Assembly: GCA_963675135.1 (NCBI GenBank)
Contig: OY776121.1
Location: 70,262,265-70,326,264, forward strand
Length of the DNA: 64,000 nt
Direction of reading: 5' to 3'
Source: Galeopsis tetrahit
Lineage: Eukaryota; Streptophyta; Magnoliopsida; Lamiales; Lamiaceae
Shown piece by piece: positions 9,449 through 20,640 of the stretch. Within the stretch, counting starts at the first letter, position 1; each line of letters begins with the position of its first letter. The notes beneath the pieces were generated by a model, which saw only the letters and a list, made by a program, of their open reading frames with translations, was not told where the DNA came from and ran no database searches. Position numbers and translations under genes: made by a program.

Positions 9449-11803
9449 TCATGCCCAGTCAGCATCAATATAGCCAATTAAGGAACAATTTGTGTCCTTG
9501 CTGTACCATAAGCCTAAGTCACAAGTTCCTGCAACATATCTAATAATTCTTTTTACAGCATGCATGTGAGATTCTTTTGGGTCAGACTGATATCTAGCAC
9601 ATAGACATACACTAAACATAATATCAGGCCTAGTAGAGCTCAAGTAAAGAAGACTACCTATCATTGATCTGTACAATGTTGGGTCAACATTCTGGCCAAC
9701 ATTGTCTTTACTCAGTTTCTGAGTTGATCCCATAAGTGTTTTCATGTGTTTAGCATTCTCTAAACCAAACCTTTTCACAAGATTTTTAGCATATTTACTT
9801 TGTGATATAAAGATACCATCATTTTGCTGTTTAATTTGCAAGCCAAGGAAATAATTTAAGTCACCAACCATAGACATTTCAAAGGTTGATGTCATTTCAT
9901 TCACAAACAGTTTTAGCATATCATCACAAGTAGAGCCAAACACTATATCATCAACATAAATTTGAGCTACCATAATATCATTTTTCTCATGTTTAATGAA
10001 TAGAGTTCTATCAGCTTCTCCTTTAGTGAAACCAAATTCAATCAGAAAATCAGTTAATCTTTCATACCAAGCTCTAGGTGCTTGTTTCAAGCCATATAGA
10101 GCCTTTTTTAGTTTGAACACATAATCAGGAAATTCTGGATTTTCAAAGCCTTTTGGTTGCTCAACATAAGCTTCTTCCAATAAAATTCCATTTAGAAAGG
10201 CTGCTTTAACATCCATTTGGTATAGTTTTATGTTGATAAAGCATGCAATAGCAAGTAAAAGTCTAATGGATTCTATTCTAGCAACTGGAGCAAATATTTC
10301 ATCAAAATCTACTCCCTCTACTTGAGTATATCCTTGAGCAACAAGCCTTGCTTTGTTTCTGATAATATTGCCTATTTCATCAGTTTTGTTTTTGAAAATC
10401 CATTTAGTACCAATAACATTTGTATGATCTAGTCTAGGTACTAAGGTCCATACATCATTTCTAACAAATTGATTCAATTCTTCATGCATAGCTTCTACCC
10501 AATGTTCATCATTTAAGGCTTCTTTTACAGTTTTAGGTTCAATAGCAGAATGATAACACTCATGATTTACCTTATTACATACAGAAGTCATGCAAATAGA
10601 TCTTACCACATCTTTTGGATTCATACCCAACCTTCTTCTGGTCTGAATTCCAGTAGATTGATCACCTATAATCAGCTCCTGTGGATGATTCTTTTGAACT
10701 CTCCTTGAAGGAGTTTTATGCAGATTGTACAGATTTTCGGGATTTTCTGTAACTTCAGCAGATGTGTCTGTATGTGTTCCCTCATTCTGTTTATCATCTT
10801 TGATCTGATCTGTTCTGTCAGTAATTATTGGACTATCAGCAAGGTCTGAGACATCCTCTTCAATACTGTTCCCTGTAATACTTATGTTATCATCAAAAAC
10901 CACATTTACAGATTCTTGAACAGTATTTGTTCTGAGATTATAGATCCTATATGCTTTACTGTTCCTTGAATAACCAAGGAAAAAACCATTGTCACTTTTA
11001 GAGTCAAATTTATGCAATTGTTCTCTATCATTTAGGATGTAGCAAACACAGCCAAATACATGAAAATACTTGAGATTAGGCTTTCTATTATTCAGTATTT
11101 CATAAGGAGTACTATTAGAATATGTTCTAATCAAGACTCTATTAGAAATATGACAAGCTGTATTTAGAGCTTCAGCCCAAAACCTTTTAGCTAAATTTTT
11201 AGAACATAGCATAACTCTGGCCATCTCTTGAAGAGTTCTATTTTTCCTTTCTGCTATCCCATTCTGTTGAGGAGTTTTAGGTGATGAGAACTCCTGTAAT
11301 ATGCCTTTGGATTCACATAATTCAGTGAATGCACTGTTATCAAATTCTCTTCCATGGTCCGATCTAATTCTACACACTTTAGAATTATAAACAGTCTTGA
11401 ATCTTTTGCATAGAGTTTTAAAGACAGAAAAGGTTTCAGATTTTTCTTTTAGGAATTCTATCCACGTAAATCTAGAATAATCATCAACAATGACATAAGA
11501 ATACCTTTTTCCACCTATACTCTCAGTTTCCATAGGACCCATAAGATCCATATGAAGCAATTCAAAACAATGTTTTGTAGAACAATGGCCTAATAGTTTG
11601 TGAGAAGCTCTTACCTGTTTGCCCTTTTGACATGGTCCACAAATGTGTTTGTCTGAAAATTTCAGCATTGGTAAACCTGTAACAGCTTTAAGTCTAATTA
11701 ATCTACCAATTTGTCTGTGATTAACATGCCCAAGTCTATGATGCCATAGTGTACTTTCATCATTTTTCACATTATTGCAGCTCACTTTGGACTCAATTAA
11801 ATA
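9449..11803 (-). pseudogene. Sirevirus integrase and reverse transcriptase
   Basis: A continuous frame directly follows the gag-protease frame, separated only by an in-frame TGA at 11804-11806. The integrase has the HHCC zinc site (HHRLGHVNH...CGPCQKGK) and the D,D-35-E core (HMDLMGPM, RSDHGREFD, TPQQNGIAERKNRTL). The chromodomain-free linker VFGCVCYILN leads into reverse transcriptase (TKWIFKNKTDEIG, YQMDVKAAFLNG, KKALYGLKQAPRAWYERL, and the catalytic YVDD in AQIYVDDIVFGS). The frame ends at a premature TGA just inside RNase H. In an active copy this would be the middle of a single gag-pol polyprotein; here it lacks its own start codon context. Confidence 0.9.
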
Positions 11804-14110
11804 TCAATTGTCAGCAGATCTATTACCCATCATAATGCAATCAAAATTTTCATCTAGCACATAGCATGAATTTTTATCAAACTTTACATGCAAGTCATCA
11901 TCACATAATTGGCTTATACTAATAAGGTTGGCAAGTAATCCATCAACATGTAAAACATTTGGTAATCTAGGAAATCCAGGAACATTTAAGGTTCCTTTGC
12001 CAATGATCTTCCCTTTAGATCCACCTCCATAAGTAACATTACCACCATTGTAAGCTTTGTAATCAGATAGGTAATCAATTTGACCTGTCATATGTTTTGA
12101 GCAGCCACTGTCAAAATACCATAAACCAGGAACACATGCTTTCAAAGACATATGGACAACATTACATATAGTATTTTTGGAAATCCATTCTGTTTTCTGT
12201 GAATGTTGCTTTGTGTGTGGTGTCATTTTAGACAATCCAGTAGCTTTTAAATCCTTTTGTCTTTTTAAACAGTAATGAGCTTTGTGACCCTTTTTAAAGC
12301 AATAGTTACACACAAGTTCTTTCACATTAACAAGGGTTTTTGCAGAAATAGTAGCATTGGTTTCAAGTTCAGCTTTGACAAAAACAGTAGATATATTACT
12401 TTGAGAACTAAAAACTGTTTTACCTTTATAACCAATACCTGCTTTACTTGTATTGTTGATAAGTAGTGATTCATCCAATTTTGCTTTTCCATCAGAGAAT
12501 TTCTTGAAGCTTAAGGACACTTCCTTCATCTTTTCTTCAAGTTTTTCAATCTCACAATCCTTCTTGGTCAGAACACACTCTAGTTTTAAAACAGAGTTTC
12601 TTAAATCATCATTTTCAAATGTTAATGATTTGATAATGCGATTTAATTTTTCAGTTTCAGAATACATAATGTGTTGTTCTTTATTTGTCAAAGGATTTTC
12701 ATAAGAATATTTTCTGAAATCAAGAACAGATACTTCTAGTCTATCTTTTAGATTAGAAATTTCTTTATCTTTCTTTGTTAAAAGACTTTCCAGTTTGAAC
12801 ACAGTGTTTGACAAATCTTGAATATCAGCATCTCTTCTGGATGTACCTGTTTCTGTAATAGAACTTGTGAAACAATTAAATTCTGGAGTTTTATTACTCA
12901 GTGATTTCTCAAATGATGGCTCATTTGTCTTCACATCATAATAAAAATCATCCAGATCATCATCAAAGGTATCATCATAAATAATTCTAGCAGAAAAAGC
13001 TTGTTCAATGTCTTTTTCAGGATCATACTCAACATCAGATTCATCACTTAAAGTAGCACTGAAATTTAGTTTCTTTTTCAGAATAGTGTTAGCACATTCA
13101 TTAGCATAATGACCAAATCCAGAACAAGCATCACATTTAACATTCTTCCTATAGTCTTGGTCTGATCTAAACCTGTTTCCTCTTTCTAATTGTCTAGAAG
13201 GATTAAAAGTGTTCTTCCTAATAGGCAATTGTTGATTATTAGTAATCTGAACCTTAGGTTGAATATTGTCTTTAAATTTCTTATTCTTCATGAAGGTTTT
13301 AAACTGTCTAGTCATAAAAGCCATGTAATCAGGATCATTATAATATTCCTCAAGATTATCTTCATCAGAATCAATTTCAGTAACATAAGGGGATTTTCCA
13401 GAACTGAATGTTGCAGATAATGATGCATCACCTTTGAAAACAAGTACTTTCTTTTCATTATCAGTCTTTTCAGATATGTTCATCTCATATGTTTTCAAAA
13501 TACCAATTAATTCATTTTGACTGAGCACATCTGTATCTTTAGCTTCTTCTATAGCACATATCTTAGGTTCAAAACGTTTAGAAAATGATCTAAGAATTTT
13601 ATGTACTAACCTTGTATTAGAGATTGGATCACCAAGAGAATGAGCTTCATTTGAAATCTCAGTCAGCTTTTCATTGTAAGATGAGATGGTCTCATCTTCT
13701 TTCATCCTCAAATTTTCGAATTTTGTTCCAAGCATACGAAGTCTGGTCCTTCGTACACTGTCCGATCCTTCACAATGTTCTTGTAATCGATCCCATGCAT
13801 CCTTGGATGAAATGCAGCTTGAAATGATTTTGAACATTGATGCATCAGTTGAGGTGAAGATTGCATTCAATGCCTTTGAATTGTAACTAGCTGTTGTGAT
13901 TTCTTCGGCTGTCCAGTCTAGCTCTCTCTTGATTTGGGCTTCATTGTCCTCATCTGCAGCAGTTCTTGGCTGAGTCCAGCCACCTAGAACACTTCTCCAT
14001 GCTCTTTCATCAATAGATTTGATGTACATCCTCATTTTAGGTTTCCAGAAGGCATAATTTGTGTCGTCCAGAATTGGAGGTTTTAGTGCGGGCGAAAGTG
14101 GATACTCCAT
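11804..14110 (-). CDS. Sirevirus gag and protease
   Basis: I place the start at the ATG of MEYPLSPALKPPILD (14108-14110), just inside the primer-binding site; an upstream in-frame Met exists at 14125. The N-terminal half is the capsid-type gag domain (DDTNYAFWKPKMRMYIKSID). It is followed by two CCHC zinc knuckles (CDACSGFGHYANEC and CNYCFKKGHKAHYC) separated by a coiled-coil-rich spacer. The aspartic protease is at the C-terminus (LWYFDSGCSKHMTG, active DSG). The frame ends at a TGA (11804-11806) immediately after the protease; past it the same frame continues into integrase. Gag packages the RNA and the protease cuts the polyprotein. Confidence 0.88.
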   Translation of the reverse strand: MEYPLSPALKPPILDDTNYAFWKPKMRMYIKSIDERAWRSVLGGWTQPRTAADEDNEAQIKRELDWTAEEITTASYNSKALNAIFTSTDASMFKIISSCISSKDAWDRLQEHCEGSDSVRRTRLRMLGTKFENLRMKEDETISSYNEKLTEISNEAHSLGDPISNTRLVHKILRSFSKRFEPKICAIEEAKDTDVLSQNELIGILKTYEMNISEKTDNEKKVLVFKGDASLSATFSSGKSPYVTEIDSDEDNLEEYYNDPDYMAFMTRQFKTFMKNKKFKDNIQPKVQITNNQQLPIRKNTFNPSRQLERGNRFRSDQDYRKNVKCDACSGFGHYANECANTILKKKLNFSATLSDESDVEYDPEKDIEQAFSARIIYDDTFDDDLDDFYYDVKTNEPSFEKSLSNKTPEFNCFTSSITETGTSRRDADIQDLSNTVFKLESLLTKKDKEISNLKDRLEVSVLDFRKYSYENPLTNKEQHIMYSETEKLNRIIKSLTFENDDLRNSVLKLECVLTKKDCEIEKLEEKMKEVSLSFKKFSDGKAKLDESLLINNTSKAGIGYKGKTVFSSQSNISTVFVKAELETNATISAKTLVNVKELVCNYCFKKGHKAHYCLKRQKDLKATGLSKMTPHTKQHSQKTEWISKNTICNVVHMSLKACVPGLWYFDSGCSKHMTGQIDYLSDYKAYNGGNVTYGGGSKGKIIGKGTLNVPGFPRLPNVLHVDGLLANLISISQLCDDDLHVKFDKNSCYVLDENFDCIMMGNRSADN

Positions 14111-14163
14111 TGCAAATAAACACACACTCTAAGCAGAATCTCTACTTAGTGTATCAAGTAGTT

Positions 14164-14176
14164 GGCTCTGATACCA
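14164..14176 (-). other. Sirevirus primer-binding site
   Basis: On the minus strand TGGTATCAGAGCC lies two bases inside the 5' LTR. It is complementary to the 3' end of initiator methionine tRNA, the usual copia primer. Confidence 0.88.
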
Positions 14177-14178
14177 AC

Positions 14179-14998
14179 TGAAGGTGTGCGTGCGTGCGAT
14201 ATACAGAGATGTTGTCTATAGTGTTGGCACAGACCAGACAACAATGAGCAGCGGAATTTAAACAAACACTTTGCAAAGAGTATTTCAAAATTTGTGTAGA
14301 TTAAATAATTAATCTACACGAATCACTTATATTAACTCTTAATATCAGTGAAACAACATCAACAACCTCGAAAGGTTTTGAACAACTACAACTCAAAATG
14401 AGTTTGAAAAGTTACTAGAAAAATACGAAACTATCTCCCTTATAGATCTAACATATTTTCCTAATAAACGACTATGATTGAGTACACATATATTCGGGTT
14501 TATACAAGTGCACTAATCTACAAGAAAGAACAAAATGTTTTTCTAACTAGAAGCGTTGCGCATTCTATAGGTAGTAATCTAATTAAGCTTTCTCTCTTGT
14601 TGTACTTTGAAGTGAAGGCAGTGGGTTCTATTTATAGGCTTGAGTTCGATCTGCCTTGCAACTCCTACAACTCCCTTGATCATCTTGGCCATTGGATCAA
14701 GGTGGTTTCTTGTAACTTCCCTTCACACTCCACATTTGTAGGAACTTGCGTATTGAGGCTTAGAAACTTCTCACTCCCATGTAACTGCTTGACCTGGGTG
14801 TTGCCCACGTCTTCTACCTGCATTTGGGACATCACTAAGCAACACAAGTTAAGTTAGAAGTTAAGTTAGAGTTAGTAAAAGGAGAAAGGGCAAATTCTGA
14901 TGTTGTAGTAGGTGTTGGCACATTTAGTACAACATGTAACTGAAATGTTGGATCATAAAATACAAAAATTATATTGTACTGTAATTCCAACATCAACA
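14179..14998 (-). repeat. Sirevirus 5' LTR
   Basis: The 820-bp LTR pairs with 3486-4280. It carries a small duplication (AGTTAAGTTAGAAGTTAAGT region, about 14846-14875) and a roughly 12-bp insertion near 14964 absent from the 3' LTR. A TATAAATA box is conserved. The target duplication AAAAT follows at 14999-15003. Confidence 0.92.
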
Positions 14999-15003
14999 AA
15001 AAT

Positions 15004-16600
15004 AAATTAAGATTCACATTAAAGATTATCATGAATTATGTTGTACTGTAAATCTATCAAAAAAAATTATGTTGTACTGTAATTCTTTGTAGAAAAGAAT
15101 AAAACAATCATAATCTCACCAAAAAATTACGTACACTAAGAACAACTTCATTTACATTAGTTCAATCAGACTTAAACCAAATCCCTTGTAAGAATTTACA
15201 CTTCTACACTTGAAACAACTAGCCATTTTTCAGGCTAAAACGACGGATCCTCCCAGTTAAGTAAGACTATTTATGATATTTCAAGTAGTGGGATTGAAAA
15301 GTATAATAGAATCATAGAATGGGAATGTATTTAAATATTTTAAGTTAGTTGTGTATATTGAAACGTGTTACTTCAATTAAAAAAAATGCAAATTAATATA
15401 AGAATTCATATTAGGCTGAGTGCACGAATACACCAAATGCAAGATTTGACTAAGTTTATAATGTGTGATAGATATAATACTGTATGAATAAACAATCTGC
15501 TTCTCTAACCAAAAAAAAAAAATTACAAAAATTAATAAAGGAGGATTCATTTTTTTTTTTTTTTTGAGACAAATAAAGGAGGATTCTTAATTAGGGGTAT
15601 GATAAGAATAGAATTTAAAAATGACTAAATGGTTGACAAACTGAAGTCGGGCGCACTACTTTCTATATATGCATATTTATCATGTGAAATATTTTATTTT
15701 TGACTAAATCATCCTACATTCCTACTACGGTACTACCTGTCAAATTCCCGTTTATAATAACTTTGATTTTCTTCTTTTTGAATTAGAAAATATTATTATC
15801 TGATAGTTATAAGTAATGAAAGTATAAGGGATAAAAAGACTAGATCTAATCAAATTAAAGCACATGAGGGTAAAGATGAAAAATAATAAAATGTAATTCT
15901 CAAAAAAAAAAAAAAAAAGAGAAACATAAATATGAATCGTATTCCTACCCTTATTTAAAAATGGATTTTCGTTCTTATTATGTAAGTAATATTAACTCCA
16001 TTTAATTTTATTATTCTTATTTTTTTTTATATATTTTTTAAAAATAATATTATTCACATTATTATTCCGTCACCTTTAAAATATTACTTATTTACTTAAA
16101 TTCTCAAAATTAAAATGAAGTTGGACCTCGGAAGTATAAGATTGAAACTTAATGCGTTTGTGGATTATATAATATTTAATTCAGCATACAGTAAACCTAA
16201 ATAATGATCACATATTTTACATTCTTTTGAATGCTTTCTCCACCACAAAATCTTCAAATGGAGGACCGGATAAATCATTAAGCTTGACATGATTATTAAT
16301 AATAGTACTATGTATGACAATTGTGTTTGCCAAACAAATGCAAATATATAAAAGTATACTCAATTTTTTTTTTTTTTGCCTCAAAAAGAATCATTACACA
16401 CATGAAAGGCCCAATAATTTTACTCAGGAATTCAATTAATAACAATTAAAAAAACAAATAAAATAATATATATCCAAAGTGACCAAAATGACAAAATAAA
16501 AATATACAATATCTACAATTTAATAGGAACCCATTGAAATATTCAAACTAAACATATACCAAATAGGGCATTGAAATATGTTAATACTTAATATTAATTA
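15004..16600. other. AT-rich intergenic DNA
   Basis: No reading frame with recognisable content. There are homopolymer A/T runs (15511-15521, 15551-15565, 15902-15918, 16366-16377). I see nothing else. Confidence 0.6.
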
Positions 16601-16837
16601 CTTCCTCCGGGCACAAAAATTTACACATTTGTCTTATTGTGAATTTGAGACGTATTGTATTAATTTATACCCTCAAAATATACACATACTTATTCCTATG
16701 TATGACGTTTTTTATTACATTCAATCTACCTTTTATGTACTTTATTCATAAATTAAGAAAAATATTAGTCATTACACCTCTATTTTAATTTACATTTTTT
16801 ACAAAAGGTGTGCAATCTCAATTGAGACGCCGGGGAG
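16601..16837. mobile_element. Stowaway-like MITE
   Basis: The inverted ends CTTCCTCCGGGCAC and (reverse complement) CTCCCCGGCGTC are flanked by TA dinucleotides (16599-16600 and 16838-16839). The length is 237 bp. The interior resembles the Stowaway at 40763 (ATTTACACATTT compared with ATTTGCACACTT). Termini are partly degenerate. Confidence 0.6.
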
Positions 16838-16878
16838 TATAATTTTTCGATATTAAATGTTCCTTTTTCTTTTTAATA

Positions 16879-17154
16879 CTCCCTCCTATTCTTTTTAATT
16901 GTCGTTTTAAATTTTTTAGAATTAGCAATTTAATTGACGTTTTGTAAATTTATCTCTAATATACCCCTTTATTTCCTTAATTATGTAATTAATGGATAAG
17001 AATAAGTCATCCATCATTCCCATAAAATGAGGCATGCACCCAATTAAATTAACAGTCATTTATTTATTTATTAAGAGCATATTAAGAAAATAATTTATTT
17101 CTTAATATGTGTGTGTGGAGCTACATGACGTCAATTAAAAAGAATAGGAGGGAG
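16879..17154. mobile_element. Stowaway MITE (copy A of a family also at 23221-26468)
   Basis: Inverted ends CTCCCTCCTATTCTTTTTAA and TTAAAAAGAATAGGAGGGAG are flanked by TA (16877-16878 and 17155-17156). The length is 276 bp with no coding. It is about 90% identical by eye to the interrupted copy starting at 23221. Confidence 0.88.
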
Positions 17155-17369
17155 TATATAGAAATGTGATGATTTTGTAACCTCAATTACTGTCCGACCG
17201 TCCTTTCCAATTAAATGCGTGACATTATTAGTACATATTTCAATATTGATTGACCCATCGATATGATGTTTACTATGCTTGATATTTTCGACTCTAGGTC
17301 CCAAAATATATGAGATTAAATAGTACTTCCTTCCTTTTTATTTTTATACTTTTCATTGAACACGAATTA

Positions 17370-17370
<1 letters not shown>

Positions 17371-17410
<40 letters not shown>

Positions 17411-17411
17411 A
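17371..17411. repeat. poly(A) plus (AT)n microsatellite
   Basis: A run of As is followed by about a dozen AT units. The copia element at 17416 inserted into this tract, and its duplicated target is ATATA. Confidence 0.9.
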
Positions 17412-17415
17412 TATA

Positions 17416-17677
17416 TGTTGAAGAATAGCAACAGTGAGCATGCAAGTATGCAAAACCCTATGCGTGCTCAATTCTATATTTACACACACATGCATGCAAT
17501 GCATACAATCACAGTTGTAGATACACACACTTATATACATACAAAGTATACATATAGAAAGGTAGTTAGATTCCTAACAATAGTTTGTTAGATAGAAGGC
17601 TCTAGAATGTGTAGCCTCTATATATAGTGTACTCCTCACACTTGTAAAATTTGAGTTGAATATACACATTTTAAACA
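17416..17677 (+). repeat. copia 5' LTR and adjoining primer-binding site
   Basis: The LTR starts TGTTGAAGAATAGC and ends CACATTTTAAACA. A TATATATA box lies near 17619-17626. The primer-binding site TGGTATCATGAG follows at 17678-17689; its first eight bases match the initiator Met tRNA end, then it diverges from the usual TGGTATCAGAGC. Confidence 0.9.
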
Positions 17678-17982
17678 TGGTATCATGAGGTCAATCTTTC
17701 TTTTGATTTTGATGTGATTTTGCAAAACACACTTCTCTGTTTCTACCTTTCTTCTTTCTGTCTTCATTCTTCTATTCATGTACATTCATTGTTCTTTCAC
17801 TCAGAAACCGTTTGTTCATCTTCATCCGCAAATAAAACCGTTTTGTTCATCTTCTGTGTACATCTTCATCTGCAAATAACTACCTATTCTTCATATCTTC
17901 ATCTAATCTCTTCACATCTTCATATCTTCATTCCTCATTCAACTCCCGATCCATCCGCTGCTCATTACTTCTGATCTGATCC

Positions 17983-20640
17983 ATGACAAATTCCACCACA
18001 TCATCTAATCTGCCTCGATTTATCACATTGTCAATTCGTCTCGACAATGATAACTATCCATTTTGGATAAATCAAGTCCTTGCTTCAGCTCGTGCACATA
18101 ACTTTGAGGATGTTCTCCTCTGCACAGCTGTTCCTATGAATCCTACTGAATCTACATCTGATTCACTCTCATGGCAGAGGAAAGACCAATTTCTCCTCAG
18201 CTGGCTATTGAGCTCTATCTCTGAATCCATGCTTGGTCATGTGAGTAGATGTGAACATGCATTTCAGTTATGGATGGTGTTTGAACTTCTGTTTCAATCG
18301 CAGTCAAGTGTCAAGGCCATGATCTTGCGCTTACAATTACAAACTCAGAGGAAAAATGACATGAGTATTGATATGTTCATCCTGAAGATGCGTGCCATTG
18401 CTGATGGTTTATTCCATGTTGGACAACCAATCAAGGATGATGAACTGGTATTGTATATCCTTGGTGGCTTAGGTGTTGATTTTGATGTTGTGGTTGTCTC
18501 TCTCACAACTAGGGGATCTATTCCATCACTTCCTGAAGTTCAATCCATTTTGCAAGCATATGAAGTTCGTTTGCTTAGTCACAACTCTTACTCCACTCAA
18601 CTACAAGGAGGTAACATCTCCTCTGCTATTCAACCTTCAGCCAATGTTGCTTCTAGAGATCATATGAGTAATGGAAAAGGCAGAGGATATCCTAAACCCA
18701 GGGTTGTATGTCAATTGTGTGGCCGCAAGTATCATGTTGCAGCTAAGTGCTACAAAAGGTTTGATCAAAACTATACAGGCCTTGAAAACTCCAGATCATA
18801 CACTCCAAACTCCAACTCTTTGTCTACTCCTCGACCTCCTATATCTACTCCTCCTCAAGCTCATATTACCCAATATCAGTCTCCATACCCTCAACTCAGT
18901 CCATTACCTTATCAGCTTCCATACTCTCAGTCCAGTGCTTCACCATCTGCCCTTACTGGCTATGCACATCAAGGTGCATCTACTTCTAGCAACTCCACTC
19001 CATGGTTTGTTGACAGTGGGGCCACACACCATGTTACATCTCAGCTTGCCAACCTGAACATCAACTCACCATATCAAGGTATGGCTTCTCTTATTGTTGG
19101 AAATGGTGCATCATCTCCTATTCTACATACTGGTTCTTTCAAAATTCCATTGAATGGTGGCTCAAGCTCCGTTGCTATGAACAATGTACTCCATGTACCA
19201 GCTATTACTAAGAACTTGATGAGCATTTCTCAGTTTCTTAAAGATAATGATGCTGTTATTGAGTTCTTTGCTGATTGTTGTCTTGTTAAGGATCTGAAGT
19301 CTCACAAGATACTATTGAGAGGGGTGCTTAAAGATGGATTATACATGCTGGATTTTGGATGCTTGAAGGTCAATAAAGACACTGCTCTTGATCAACAGAT
19401 GTCTAGTTTTAGTACTAGTGTTGTTAATAACTCTCAGGCTGATGTTAGTGTCAATTCTGTTACTAATGTTCATCATGTTGCTAGTGTTAATCATGTTGTT
19501 AGTGCTGAGAATAAATGGAGATTGTGGCATTGTAGATTGGGTCATCCTAGTGATTCTACATTGTCTAGAGTTTTGAGAAGTATCAACATCCCTTGTAATA
19601 CTTCTCATGCTAGTTTCTATGATGAATGTAAAATTGGAAAAATGCATATGAAGCACTTCTCTTCTGTCAATCATCATACTGCATCCTCATTTGAGCTAAT
19701 ACATATGGATGTTTGGGGACCTGCTGCAACTGTGTCAATAGAAAGGTATAGATATTATTTGTCCATTGTTGATGACTACACAAGATTTACATGGATTTTT
19801 CCTCTTATGGCCAAGTCTGAGGTTCTGTCAGTTTTTACTCAGTTTCAGAATTTTGTTGAAAGACAATTTGGTAAACAAATCAAAGCAATCCAACATGATA
19901 TGGGCTCTGAGTTTCTACCTGTTGCAAAGTTGGTTAAACCACTTGGTGTTATTGTGAGACTTTCATGTGCATACACTCACCCTCAGAATGGATTGATTGA
20001 AAGGAAGCATCAACATGTTACTGAAATTGGCTTGGCATTGCTTGCTCGTTCAAAACTCCATATGTCCTTCTGGTGGCATGCATTCTCTACTGCTACTCAC
20101 ATTATAAATATGCTTCCATCACCTATCACTCAAAACACATCTCCATTTGAGCTCATTCATTGCAGGCCACCTGACTACTTATCCTTGAGAGTGTTTGGAT
20201 GTGCTTGTTTTCCATTTCTGAGGCCATACAACACATCTAAGCTACAGTTCAGAAGCTCCAAGTGCATATTTCTGGGCTACAACACATCTCACAAAGGCTA
20301 TAAGTGCCTTCATGAATCTGGCAAGATCTTTGTTTCAGCATCAATACAATTCAATGAGGCTGAATTCCCTTGTTTCACTCATGACAAATCTCCTTCTATT
20401 TCAAATCCTCCACTCCTCTCCGCTCAAATTCCAGTGCCTTGTCTCCCCTCTCCAATCACTCAAAATATACCTCCTCTCGCTCCTTCTCCTCCACTGTCTA
20501 CAGATAATCTCAATTCATTATCTACAGCATCTGACTCAACTCATCAGAACACTTCTCATTCCTCTTCTAGCTCATCAAGATACATCCTTCCTACTACATT
20601 ACCCTCCACCTCCTCATCAACTCCTAAGCTCCAATCATTG
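17983..20640 (+). CDS. copia gag, protease and integrase
   Basis: The frame starts with MTNSTTSSNLPRF and runs open to 20820, but homology ends near 20,640, where the frame shifts. The gag domain (RLDNDNYPFWINQVLASARA) is followed by one zinc knuckle (CQLCGRKYHVAAKC) and the aspartic protease (PWFVDSGATHHVTS). In the integrase zinc site the two His are present (LWHCRLGHPS). The expected CxxC reads YDEC, so the first Cys is Tyr, which should weaken zinc binding. The D,D-35-E core is present (HMDVWGPAAT, QHDMGSEF, HPQNGLIERKHQHV). A Ser/Pro-rich linker leads to the RT frame. Confidence 0.88.

Larger units (their letters stand above)
3486..14998 (-). mobile_element. full-length Sirevirus-type Ty1/copia retrotransposon
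   Basis: Two LTRs (3486-4280 and 14179-14998) enclose, in minus-strand order, a primer-binding site, gag-protease, integrase-RT-RNase H and an envelope-like ORF. The element is flanked by a perfect 5-bp duplication AAAAT (3481-3485 and 14999-15003). By eye the LTRs differ at about nine substitutions over roughly 790 aligned bases (near 1.2%) plus small indels, so the insertion is recent. The order pol then a separate ORF before the 3' LTR, and gag ending in two CCHC knuckles, fit the Sirevirus lineage. Three coding lesions are visible in gag-pol, and a 1.3-kb solo LTR is nested at 6816-8144. Confidence 0.92.

Noticed and set aside
18473..19057. secondary plus-strand frames inside gag of the second copia
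   Set aside because: Alternative-frame shadows of a clear gag-protease frame.
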